From Achromobacter sp. ASV32 (lineage in GTDB: Bacteria; Pseudomonadota; Gammaproteobacteria; Burkholderiales; Burkholderiaceae_B), in NCBI RefSeq assembly GCF_016428805.1, contig NZ_JAELTJ010000009.1, positions 1 through 64,000 of the forward strand: DNA of 64,000 bases, read 5' to 3'. The position numbers and the translations under genes are program-made. Every line of letters starts with the position of its first letter. Positions within the stretch are counted from its first letter, which is position 1. Shown here piece by piece: positions 48,657-56,549 of the stretch. Under the pieces are notes generated by a model that saw nothing but the letters and a program-made list of their open reading frames with translations, did not search any database and had not been told where the DNA came from.

Positions 48657-49211
48657 ATGACCGCCAGACTCCGGGCAGCTCTATTTTGCCTGCTGCTCTC
48701 GACTTTCAGCGCCGCCGCGCACGCCTGTGACAACATGCCCTCCTGGGCGCAGTCCGCCTGCAACCGGATCGACCAGATCTGGAACGAAGGCGGCAACGAC
48801 CTCTACTTCAGCGGGTATTCATGGCACAACCGGGCCATGTACAGCCGCGAAAAGATCGACAGCTTCAACGAACTGGCCTGGGGTGGCGGCTACGGCCGCA
48901 GCATCTATGACGAAGACGGCGACTGGCAGGGCCTGTACGCCATGGCATTCCTGGATTCGCACAGCAAGGTCGAGCCCATCGCCGGCTACGGCTTCCTGAA
49001 GATCGGACGGGTCGGCGAGAACTTCCGCCTGGGCGCCGGCTACACGGTATTTTTGACCGCGCGCCACGACATCATGAGCTATGTGCCCTTCCCTGGCGTG
49101 CTGCCGCTGGTGTCGGCCGGCTACAAGGACACCATGCTGTATGCCACCTACATCCCCGGGTCGCGGGGCGCGGGCAACGTGCTGTTCATGTTCGGCCGCT
49201 GGTCGTTCTGA
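48657..49211 (+). CDS. pagP: Lipid A palmitoyltransferase PagP
   Basis: The 184-residue protein has a Sec signal (ALFCLLLSTFSAAAHA) and an eight-stranded outer-membrane barrel. The catalytic residues of PagP are found: His57 in GYSWHNR and Asp100-Ser101 in FLDSHSK. It transfers palmitate from phospholipid to lipid A, affecting resistance to peptides and signalling through host receptors. The final residue Phe suits barrel insertion. A short dyad CGTTAC-A-GTAACG (48615-48627) stands 30 bp before the start and may be an operator. Confidence 0.94.
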   Translation: MTARLRAALFCLLLSTFSAAAHACDNMPSWAQSACNRIDQIWNEGGNDLYFSGYSWHNRAMYSREKIDSFNELAWGGGYGRSIYDEDGDWQGLYAMAFLDSHSKVEPIAGYGFLKIGRVGENFRLGAGYTVFLTARHDIMSYVPFPGVLPLVSAGYKDTMLYATYIPGSRGAGNVLFMFGRWSF

Positions 49212-49243
49212 CGCGTCTACACCACGGGATTTCGTCTGAAATG

Positions 49244-49267
49244 AAACGGGGCCAAAAGGCCCCGTTT
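49244..49267. terminator. Bidirectional terminator between pagP and chaC
   Basis: AAACGGGGCC (49244-49253), loop AAAA, GGCCCCGTTT (49258-49267), between convergent genes. Confidence 0.85.
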
Positions 49268-49283
49268 GTTCGCGTGCGCAGCC

Positions 49284-49895
49284 TCAGCAGGGCTGCAGGC
49301 CCAGCCGGCGCACCAGTTCGCCCAGGCGCCAGTCGTCGATGCCGTGGGCCCGCAAGGCCCTCTCGGTTTCCACCACGTAGTCCAGGCAGGGGCCGGAATG
49401 CCCGACCGCATTGCGCACCGATGCCAGCAGGCGGTCGTCGGTCAGGTCGGCCGCGTACTCATGGCAGGCACGGTTCAACAGGAAGACCAGGCCGCGCACC
49501 GGCGCCTGTTCGGTATGGCAGGTCAACCACCGCGGGGTATACGCGCCGGTGACCATTTCGCGGCGCCACAGCGCCTCGAAAACCGTGGGCACGTCGCTGG
49601 CGGCAACCAGAAAGGCCACGCCACGGCAACAGCCGCCACGGTTCAAGCCAAACACCAGGCCGGGATTATCGGGAGAACCGCGATGATCGTGCGACCACAG
49701 GCACAGGGACCGGTGGTAACCGCGCACCGTCGCCAGGCGGCGTTCGCGCCAGGCGAAACCGGGATGCCAGATCAGGGAACCGTAGGCGAACACCCACAGA
49801 TCGTCAGTGCCGTTCCATCCATCCAAAAGCGCTTGCACCGACGCGGGTTGCGTCTTCGCCAATCCGGCGCAGCCGGCGGGTACTGCCAACGACAT
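49284..49895 (-). CDS. ChaC-like gamma-glutamylcyclotransferase
   Basis: The 203-residue protein has the family's LWVFAYGSLIWHPGF, ATVRGYHRSLCLWSHDHRG, NRGGCCRGVAFLV and YVVETERAL. The catalytic Glu lies in the segment ALWRREMVTGAY. ChaC enzymes degrade glutathione (gamma-glutamyl peptides) to 5-oxoproline. It is convergent with pagP and upstream of nothing obvious. The start ATG at 49895 leaves a normal N-terminus. Confidence 0.92.
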   Translation of the reverse strand: MSLAVPAGCAGLAKTQPASVQALLDGWNGTDDLWVFAYGSLIWHPGFAWRERRLATVRGYHRSLCLWSHDHRGSPDNPGLVFGLNRGGCCRGVAFLVAASDVPTVFEALWRREMVTGAYTPRWLTCHTEQAPVRGLVFLLNRACHEYAADLTDDRLLASVRNAVGHSGPCLDYVVETERALRAHGIDDWRLGELVRRLGLQPC

Positions 49896-50077
49896 AGGGT
49901 CCTCTGATATCCCGGTTCATTCCATAGCTGGAGTGACGGATATCGTACGCCGCCTGCCGCGCAAAAGAATTGCGAGATTGCCGTCTCGCAACACGCCGAA
50001 AGAAATTTGTATTCCCCGAAGGGGGCCGCAGGGGAAAAAAATTGCGCGCCTGGCGGACCGGCCCTGGCAGCCCGCCG

Positions 50078-50536
50078 CTAGACCGCGTCCAGCGGCAGCT
50101 CGGTGGTGCTCTTGATGACTTCCATCGAGAAGCTGGCACTGACGTCCAGCAGGTCCACCGCCCCGATCAGGCGACGGTAAAAGCGGTCATAGGCCGCCAT
50201 GTCTTCGACCACCACCTTGAGCAGGTAGTCGATGTCGCCGGCCATGCGGTGAAATTCCACCACGTTGGGCAGCGCCATGACGGCGTTGATCAGGCTCTGC
50301 GTCCATTTCTCGTTGTGCTGGCTGGTCTTGATGGACACGAACACAGTCAGGTTCAGGCCGAGCGCGCGCGGGTCCAGCAAGATGGCATTGCGCGCGATGA
50401 CGCCGTCGTCCTTGAGCTTCTGGATACGGCGCCAGCAAGGGGTGACGGACAGGTTCACCTGCTCGGCGATTTCGGCGACCGAACAGGTGGCGTCTTTCTG
50501 CAGCAACGCCAAGATCTTGATGTCCGTCTGGTCCAT
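50078..50536 (-). CDS. Lrp/AsnC-family transcriptional regulator
   Basis: The 152-residue protein has the N-terminal HTH (ILALLQKDATCSVAEIAEQVNLSVTPCWRRIQKL) and the C-terminal RAM domain (NVVEFHRMAGDIDYLLKVVVED). It should form octamers that respond to an amino acid. The ATG at 50536 is clear. It lies 85 bp downstream of an SDR gene on the same strand and may regulate it, though a distant target is equally possible. Confidence 0.94.
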   Translation of the reverse strand: MDQTDIKILALLQKDATCSVAEIAEQVNLSVTPCWRRIQKLKDDGVIARNAILLDPRALGLNLTVFVSIKTSQHNEKWTQSLINAVMALPNVVEFHRMAGDIDYLLKVVVEDMAAYDRFYRRLIGAVDLLDVSASFSMEVIKSTTELPLDAV

Positions 50537-50621
50537 TGAGGTTCCTCAAGCGATATCGGCCCAATCTTGCCCTTTCCCCCTGCCCGCGTCCAGCCGCGGA
50601 ACACCCTTGCCTGGCGGCGGA

Positions 50622-51401
50622 TCAGTACGTGCCGGGGTAGCCGCCGCCGTCCAGCAGGATGTTCTGCGCAGTCATGTAGCTGGCCTGCGCCGAGCAGACA
50701 TAGGCGCACAGCGCCCCCAGTTCCTCGGGCTGGCCATAACGGCCCGCCGGACTGGCGCGCCCGCGTTCGTCCCACAGTTGTTCGAAGGTCTTGCCGGTTT
50801 CCTCGAGCATGCCGCGGATGTGGCGCGCCTGCGCGTCGGTGGCGAACGCGCCCGGCAGCAGATTGTTGATGGTCACGTTGTGGCGCACGGTCTGGCGCGC
50901 CAGGCCGCTCACAAAGCCGATCAGCCCGGCGCGCGCGCCGTTGGACAGCCCCAGCTCGGCATGCGGCGCCTTGACGCTGCGCGACACGATGTTGACGATG
51001 CGTCCGAAGCGCCGCTCGATCATGCCGTCCACCACGCGGCGGATCATGTCGATCGGCCCCAGCATCATGGAATCGAGTGCTGCGATCCAGTCGTCATGGC
51101 TCCAGTTGCGGAAATCGCCCGGCATCGGGCCATCGGCGTTGTTGATCAGAATGTCGGGATGCGGGCAGGCGGCCAGCGCGGCCTCGCGTCCCGCGTCCAG
51201 CGTCAGGTCGGCCGAGACCCAGCCGACGCCGATGCCCGTTTCGCGTGAAATCTCGGCGGCGGCCTGCTCCAGCGTCTGCGGGTTGCGGGCCGCAATAGTC
51301 ACCGCCACGCCCTCGCGCGCCAATTGCAGGGCGCACGCCCGGCCCATGCCTCGGCTGCCGCCGAACACCAATGCAGTCTTGCCGCTGATCCCCAGATCCA
51401 T
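50622..51401 (-). CDS. SDR-family oxidoreductase
   Basis: A 259-residue short-chain dehydrogenase with the cofactor motif GGSRGMGRACALQLA, an NNADG in place of NNAG, and the region IVSRSVKAPHAELGLSNGARAGLIG where the catalytic Tyr of YxxxK is replaced: the usual Tyr-x3-Lys reads Leu-Ser-Asn-Gly-Ala-Arg. Catalysis by the standard mechanism is doubtful. The C-terminus (SYMTAQNILLDGGGYPGTY) is typical. It is followed by an Lrp gene. Confidence 0.88.
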   Translation of the reverse strand: MDLGISGKTALVFGGSRGMGRACALQLAREGVAVTIAARNPQTLEQAAAEISRETGIGVGWVSADLTLDAGREAALAACPHPDILINNADGPMPGDFRNWSHDDWIAALDSMMLGPIDMIRRVVDGMIERRFGRIVNIVSRSVKAPHAELGLSNGARAGLIGFVSGLARQTVRHNVTINNLLPGAFATDAQARHIRGMLEETGKTFEQLWDERGRASPAGRYGQPEELGALCAYVCSAQASYMTAQNILLDGGGYPGTY

Positions 51402-51566
51402 ATCTGACTCCCCAGAGTTGTGCCATGAAGCGGATCAGTATAGGAGCGCCGGGCCGTGGCAAGAATGGAATTTTTTTCCAATCTTTCCCGTCAAACGGCC
51501 GAAATTGGCAAAGGCATTCCATGACGAATCCCTAAGATGAAGGCTTGTCATTCAGGGGGGGTACGC

Positions 51567-52103
51567 ATGCCTTCTGTCCAACTTGCCACCGCCGACCTGC
51601 GCTCGCTGTGCGAGTCGGTGCAGGCCGCCCAGCTGAATGCGGCGCGCGCCCTGCTGCGCGACCTGGCCGCCAGCGTCGCCAATGCCGGCGACATGCTGCA
51701 AGACCTGCCCGAAGACCTGCGTGCCGGCCGCGCCGACACCTACACCCGTCACATCGCCTATGCCGATCCGCATGGCGCCTTCACCGTGGCCTACCTGATC
51801 TGGCGGCCGGGGCAATTCAGCCCGGTGCATGGCCACAAGACCTGGTGCACCTACCAAGTGCTGCAGGGAGAGCTGGCCGAAACCCACTACCGCTGGGACC
51901 CGGATGCGGCCGCCGCCATCGCCTGCGGCGAGGCCTGCCGCCGCCCCGGCGACATCGTCACCGCCACGCCGGGTTTGCGCCAGATCCATCGCCTGGGCAA
52001 CGCCGGCCCCGGCGTCGCCGTGTCCCTGCACATCTACGGCGTCGACCAGGCGGACTTGCGCACCGGCGTCAATCACCTGGTGCCCACTCCCGAGCCGCAC
52101 TGA
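51567..52103 (+). CDS. Cysteine dioxygenase-type cupin (thiol dioxygenase)
   Basis: The 178-residue protein has the cupin metal site FSPVHGHKTWCTYQVLQGE, with the HxH pair, a Cys in the cross-link position and a third His in QIHRLGNAGPGVAVSLHIYGV. It matches the bacterial CDO/3-mercaptopropionate dioxygenase family that oxidises thiols to sulfinates. The ATG at 51567 has AGGGGGGG upstream. It is convergent with the ThDP enzyme gene. Confidence 0.85.
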   Translation: MPSVQLATADLRSLCESVQAAQLNAARALLRDLAASVANAGDMLQDLPEDLRAGRADTYTRHIAYADPHGAFTVAYLIWRPGQFSPVHGHKTWCTYQVLQGELAETHYRWDPDAAAAIACGEACRRPGDIVTATPGLRQIHRLGNAGPGVAVSLHIYGVDQADLRTGVNHLVPTPEPH

Positions 52104-52118
52104 ACACGGCGCAAAAAA

Positions 52119-52140
52119 AACGGGGCCCACGGGCCCCGTT
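52119..52140. terminator. Bidirectional terminator between cupin and ThDP enzyme genes
   Basis: AACGGGGCCC (52119-52128) pairs with GGGCCCCGTT (52131-52140); an A8 run from 52113 gives a U-tract on the minus strand. Confidence 0.85.
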
Positions 52141-52152
52141 CCTGTCCGGGCC

Positions 52153-53847
52153 TCAGCCCATCCACTGACTCACCGGCGCCGCCGTATCCTGCAGCGGCTG
52201 CGACACCACGTCGATCAACGCCGGGCCGTCATGTTCCATGGCCGCCTTGATCGCCGCGTCCAGCTTGGCCGGGTCTTCCACCCGCCACGCCTTCACGCCA
52301 TAGGCCTCGGCGATGCGGGCATGGTCGGTGCGGTCGAAGTCCACGCTGTAGTAGCGCTTGTCGTAACCCGCCTTCTGGCTGGCCTTGATCCAGCCGTAGA
52401 CCGAATTCGAAAACACGATCATCAAAAGCGGCGCCTTGTGGCGCACGATGGTTTCCAGCTCGCCCACCGTGAAGCCAAAGCTGCCGTCGCCCATGACGGA
52501 CACGCACTTGGACTGTGGCCGTCCCACCCACGCCCCCAATGCCGCCGACATCGAGAACCCCAGCGCGCCGTGCGCGCGGTTGGTGATGAAATGGCGCCCC
52601 GGGCGCGACACGTCGTAGTAGGCCGAGAAATACGGGCAAGGCGTGCCGGGATCGGCGCACACTACCGCGTCATCGGGCAGCAGGCGGTTCAGCGACTGCA
52701 CCACACGTTCCGGGCGGATCGGCGTCTCCAGGCTGGCGGCCAGCGGCTCCAGCTGCGCGCGCCGCGCGGCCTTCGCGCGCCCGGCCAGCACCGCGCCATC
52801 CACGGCATCGGACGGCCGGTGCGCAAGGCGCGCCCGGACTTCGGCGCCCAGCGCCTCCAGCGCGAGCTTGGCGTCGCCGACCAGGCCGACTTCGGTCAGG
52901 TAGTTGGCGCCGATCACCATCGGGTCGATGTCGATATGCAGGATCGGCACATCCCGGCTCGGAAAGCGCCAGTGCTCGGTCGACGTCGATCCCGCCCGGC
53001 AACCGACGAACAGCACCACGTCGGCCGCGGCCACCACATCGCGGGTGGCCATCACGCCGCCGTTCGATCCCACCACGCCCGCGTTCAGCGGATGCGTATC
53101 GGCCAGGCTGCCCTGTCCGCTGACGGTGACGCACACGGCCGCTTTCAGGCTCTCGGCCAGTTCCTGCAGGGCACCGCTGGCACCCGCGATCACCACCCCG
53201 CCGCCGCAAATGATCACGGGTGAACGCGCGCCTGCCAACCGCTGCGCGGCACGCGCCACATCCGCCGGATCCGGCGCGAAACGCAGCGACGGAAAGCGCG
53301 CATGCTCCGGCTGCGCCCAGATATCGGAGGCATCCACTTGCTGCTTCATCACGTCGTACGGAAAGCACAGGTGCGCCGAGCCGGGCTTGCCGGTGGTCAT
53401 CGCGCGGAATGCGGCACGCACCATGCCGGGAATCTGATCCGCGCGATCGATCGTGCGATTCCATTTCGTCAGCGGCCGGTACAGCGCCTCCTGATCCAAT
53501 TCGGTCAGCGGGTATTTGCCGCGCGAGCCCACTGCCACGTCGGACGTGATGCCCAGCACCGGAATGGATGACTCATTGGCCTCCACCAGCCCTGGCAACA
53601 GATAGGTCGCGCCGCCGCCGCTGGGGCCTTCGCACACACCGACCTTGCCGGTCACGCGCGCATAGGCATCGGCCATGTAGCCGGCACTGCGCTCGTCCCG
53701 GGTCAGCACGTGCTGCATGCCGTGGTCCAGCCGGTATAGCGCGTCGTAGAACGGCAGGCTGGTATCGCCGCAAAGGCCGAATATGTGTTTGACGCCGTTG
53801 TGTTGCAGCATCCGCACCATTGCTTCGGCGCCGGTCAAGGTATCCAT
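52153..53847 (-). CDS. Thiamine pyrophosphate-dependent enzyme (acetolactate synthase-like)
   Basis: The 564-residue protein has three ThDP-enzyme domains: the Pyr domain with the activating Glu52 in TRDERSAGYMADAYAR, a central domain, and the PP domain with GDGSFGFTVGELETIVRH and FSNSVYGWIKASQK. It is closest in layout to acetolactate synthase-like or 2-oxo acid decarboxylases. The reaction is not known, but the Bug receptor and GntR genes upstream suggest that it acts on an imported carboxylate. It is the last gene of the operon, 59 bp after the Bug gene. Confidence 0.85.
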   Translation of the reverse strand: MDTLTGAEAMVRMLQHNGVKHIFGLCGDTSLPFYDALYRLDHGMQHVLTRDERSAGYMADAYARVTGKVGVCEGPSGGGATYLLPGLVEANESSIPVLGITSDVAVGSRGKYPLTELDQEALYRPLTKWNRTIDRADQIPGMVRAAFRAMTTGKPGSAHLCFPYDVMKQQVDASDIWAQPEHARFPSLRFAPDPADVARAAQRLAGARSPVIICGGGVVIAGASGALQELAESLKAAVCVTVSGQGSLADTHPLNAGVVGSNGGVMATRDVVAAADVVLFVGCRAGSTSTEHWRFPSRDVPILHIDIDPMVIGANYLTEVGLVGDAKLALEALGAEVRARLAHRPSDAVDGAVLAGRAKAARRAQLEPLAASLETPIRPERVVQSLNRLLPDDAVVCADPGTPCPYFSAYYDVSRPGRHFITNRAHGALGFSMSAALGAWVGRPQSKCVSVMGDGSFGFTVGELETIVRHKAPLLMIVFSNSVYGWIKASQKAGYDKRYYSVDFDRTDHARIAEAYGVKAWRVEDPAKLDAAIKAAMEHDGPALIDVVSQPLQDTAAPVSQWMG

Positions 53848-53906
53848 GTCTTCTCCACGCGATGCGCGGGCCGGGCGGAACGCCGTTGCGCCCCGCCGCG
53901 AACCGC

Positions 53907-54896
53907 TCAGTTATCCAGATTGATGTTGCTGCTCTTGATGAAGGTGCTCCAGCGGTCGTATTCCGCCTTCACGTAGGCATCCAGCGCCGGGCCGTTGGAC
54001 GCCACGATCTCGAAGCCCGCTTCCTGCAGCTTCTTCTTGACGTCCGCGTCCACCAGCACCGTGTTGAATGCCTGCGTCAGCTTTTTGATGGTGGCGTCCG
54101 GCGTCCCCTTGGGGGCGAACATGCCGCTCCAGGAATAGGCCACGAAGCCCGGAAAACCCGACTCGGCCACCGTCGGCACATTGGGCAATTCCGGCAGGCG
54201 CTTATCGCCGGCCACGGCCAACGGCTTGATCTTGCCGGCCTGAATCTGGCCGCGCAGCGCGGCAAAGCTCAGCCAGGTCATGTTCGCCTGGCCGCCCACC
54301 ACCGCCTGGATGGCGGGCCCGCCCCCGCCGTAGGGAACATGCAGCAGCTCCACCTTGGACAGGCGCTTGAGCTCTTCCGGCGCCAGGTGGTTCAGCGAAC
54401 CGACGCCGGTGGACGCATAGTTGAATTTGTTGGCAGGCTGCTTGGCGGCCGCCGCCAGGAATTCCTTCAGGTTGTCGCCCGGCACGCCAGGGTTGGCGCC
54501 CAGTACCAGCGGAAAGCGCACGGTCTGGGTGATGGCGACGAAGTCCTTGAACGTGTCATAGGGCAGCTTGGGCTTCACGGCGGGATTGATGCCGTGGTTG
54601 TCGAAGCTGACCAGCAGCGTGCTGCCGTCGGGCTCGGCGCGCGCCACGAACGCGGTCGCGATCTGGCTGGCCGCGCCCGGCCGGTTTTCGACCACCACCG
54701 CCCGGCCGCCCAGCTCCTGCGACAGTCGTGGTTGCAGGATGCGGGCCAGGATGTCGGTGCTGCCGCCCGGCGGGTACGGCACCACCAGCACCAGCGGCTT
54801 TTCGTCGGCATGGGCAGGCGCGGCGGTCAGGCCGCCTCCCAGCGCGGCCAGCGCGCAGACGGCCGCCAAGGCGCGCCGGATCGATGTGTAGGTCAT
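53907..54896 (-). CDS. Bug-family tripartite-tricarboxylate-transporter substrate-binding protein
   Basis: The 329-residue periplasmic receptor has a signal (RRALAAVCALAALGGGLTAAPAHA) and the TctC motifs LVVPYPPGGSTDILAR, VVENRPGAASQIA and the later YSWSGMFAPKGTP. These bind carboxylates for TctAB, or act as sensors when orphaned; no tctAB genes are adjacent. The ATG overlaps the GntR stop as ATGA, so it is coupled to the regulator. Such orphan receptors are very abundant in Bordetella and Achromobacter. Confidence 0.93.
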   Translation of the reverse strand: MTYTSIRRALAAVCALAALGGGLTAAPAHADEKPLVLVVPYPPGGSTDILARILQPRLSQELGGRAVVVENRPGAASQIATAFVARAEPDGSTLLVSFDNHGINPAVKPKLPYDTFKDFVAITQTVRFPLVLGANPGVPGDNLKEFLAAAAKQPANKFNYASTGVGSLNHLAPEELKRLSKVELLHVPYGGGGPAIQAVVGGQANMTWLSFAALRGQIQAGKIKPLAVAGDKRLPELPNVPTVAESGFPGFVAYSWSGMFAPKGTPDATIKKLTQAFNTVLVDADVKKKLQEAGFEIVASNGPALDAYVKAEYDRWSTFIKSSNINLDN

Positions 54897-55636
54897 GTTT
54901 TTTCCCCTGATGTTGTGGTGTTGGCCGGCGCTGCCGAGGCGGGTTCGGCCTGGTCCCGCATGTAAATTGTGGAAAAACCGGTGCGGATGACATCCGTGAT
55001 CTGGTCCAGCCGCCGGCCGATGTGGCTGCACATCATGTCCGGCAAGGCGTCGACATCGCGTCGCTCCAGCGCCTGGACAATGCGCATGTGCTCGCCCTGC
55101 GTATGGCTGCGGCGGCCCTGCTGCATGTCTATCCAGCGCACGAAATGGATGCGTGCATTCACGCTTTCCAGCGCCCGCACGAATTCCTCGTTGCGCGACA
55201 GGCGTGCCAGGGTCAGGTGAAAAGCCTCGTCCAGCTCCAGCAGGCGAGTCGCGTCGCTGTCCTCGGGCTCGTCGCGCGAGCGTTCGACAAAAGCGCGCAA
55301 CCCGGCCAGCTCTTCGTCGGTAGCGCGTTCGCAGGCGGCGCGGGCAATCCCGGCTTCCAGCACCGCCCGGTATTCATAGAGGCTGTGGATCTGTTTGGCA
55401 TCCAGCAGGCGGGCGATGAAGCCACGGTTCACCGAACGGCTCAGAAAGCCTTCCACCATCAGTTGGTTCAGCACTTCGCGCAGCGGCGTGCGGCTCACGT
55501 TCAGGCGCCGGGCCAGCTCCACTTCATTGATGCGTTCGCCCGGCTTGAACTCGAAGCTCACCGCCATGGCCTTGACGGCGCTGTACAGCTCGGCCTGTCC
55601 GGCCGAGGTGCGGGCTGCGGGTCGGGATTGCGTCAT
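54893..55636 (-). CDS. GntR-family regulator (FadR/VanR subfamily)
   Basis: The 247-residue protein has the winged HTH (GERINEVELARRLNVSRTPLREVLNQLMVEGFL) and an all-helical FCD domain with LLELDEAFHLTLARLS and the metal-ligand His positions (QGEHMRIVQALE). It likely represses its own operon until a carboxylate binds. It is the first gene of the GntR-Bug-ThDP operon, and direct repeats 42 bp upstream of its ATG fit its operator. Confidence 0.94.
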   Translation of the reverse strand: MTQSRPAARTSAGQAELYSAVKAMAVSFEFKPGERINEVELARRLNVSRTPLREVLNQLMVEGFLSRSVNRGFIARLLDAKQIHSLYEYRAVLEAGIARAACERATDEELAGLRAFVERSRDEPEDSDATRLLELDEAFHLTLARLSRNEEFVRALESVNARIHFVRWIDMQQGRRSHTQGEHMRIVQALERRDVDALPDMMCSHIGRRLDQITDVIRTGFSTIYMRDQAEPASAAPANTTTSGEKT

Positions 55637-55677
55637 AGGGAAGCGGGGCCGCCAGGGCGTTCCGTGCAGGGAGGATG

Positions 55678-55703
55678 AAGTGCATACTAAAGTGCATACA
55701 CTT
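55678..55703. promoter_or_regulatory. GntR operator before the GntR-Bug-ThDP operon
   Basis: AAGTGCATAC occurs at 55678-55687 and 55690-55699, 12 bp apart, and the second copy forms an inverted repeat AAGTG-CATA-CACTT (55690-55703). It lies 42 bp upstream of the gntR start. Confidence 0.65.
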
Positions 55704-55817
55704 TGCCTCGCAACCCGGGTTTGCCCGGAAAGCGCGCAGGATCAACCGGCCCTTTTTTATGGGTCGGGTCGTCAGAGGGGAAGACAAGCAGACGCGGCCG
55801 AGCGGCCGCGCCCCGGT

Positions 55818-56537
55818 TCAAAGACCGGTATCGAGCGTGTAGTGCGCGCCGTCGCGGTTTTCCAGCGTCAGCGTGGACAGGACCGGCAGGGTTGCCGAAG
55901 GGTCTTCCTGCACGTGGATGCGCAGGTTGGCCAGCGGCACGTCCCAACCGCCTGCGGCGGCTTCGGCCTTCACGCCCGCCACCAGGGCCAGGCGTTCAGC
56001 CACCTGGCGCGCCTGGGCAGCCCGCGCATCGATGCGCGTCAGGCTGCGCGCCCCGTTGGGGTGAGCCATGAGCTCAGGCGACCAGACGCACTCGGGGGTG
56101 AGGTGGCGGCAGAAATACATGCGGATGCCGGGCAGCGGCTGCTCGGCAAATCGCACGGTGTGGAAACGGGCCTGGACTTCCTGGCCGTCCAGCATGGCCG
56201 GCCGGCTCAATTCCTGCATGGGATTGACCGCGAAGCCGGCAGCCAGCAGGCGCTCGCGTGTGGCCTCGGCGTCATACGTGCGAAACACCAGTGCTTCGAG
56301 CCCGAAGGGAGAATCGGCGATTTCCTTGCGGGCCGGCGGCGCGCCGGGCGGCCAGCCCAGCAACTCGACATAGGTGCCTTCCAGCACGATGAGGCGATTG
56401 CACGACCCCAGGTTGTGCACCGCCTTGTCGCTCAGGTGAAAGCCCTGGCGCTCGAAATGCGGCGCCAGCGCATCCAGCCGGTCGCGCACCATGACCACGG
56501 CATGGTCGAATTCAGTGTGGCCGACGGAATGCAGCAT
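55818..56537 (-). CDS. VOC-superfamily (glyoxalase-like) protein
   Basis: The 239-residue protein starts with the VOC strand FDHAVVMVRDRLDALAPHFERQGF and has LGSCNRLIVLEGTYVELLGW, the metal-site Glu strand. The second half contains PLPGIRMYFCRHLTPECVW. It fits the Glyoxalase_3 domain, which includes lactoylglutathione-lyase-like and dioxygenase proteins; the substrate is unknown. It ends the secA-strand gene pair: secA ends 12 bp downstream of its start, so both lie on the minus strand with the VOC gene after secA. Confidence 0.8.
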   Translation of the reverse strand: MLHSVGHTEFDHAVVMVRDRLDALAPHFERQGFHLSDKAVHNLGSCNRLIVLEGTYVELLGWPPGAPPARKEIADSPFGLEALVFRTYDAEATRERLLAAGFAVNPMQELSRPAMLDGQEVQARFHTVRFAEQPLPGIRMYFCRHLTPECVWSPELMAHPNGARSLTRIDARAAQARQVAERLALVAGVKAEAAAGGWDVPLANLRIHVQEDPSATLPVLSTLTLENRDGAHYTLDTGL

Positions 56538-56549
56538 GGCGTTATCCGG

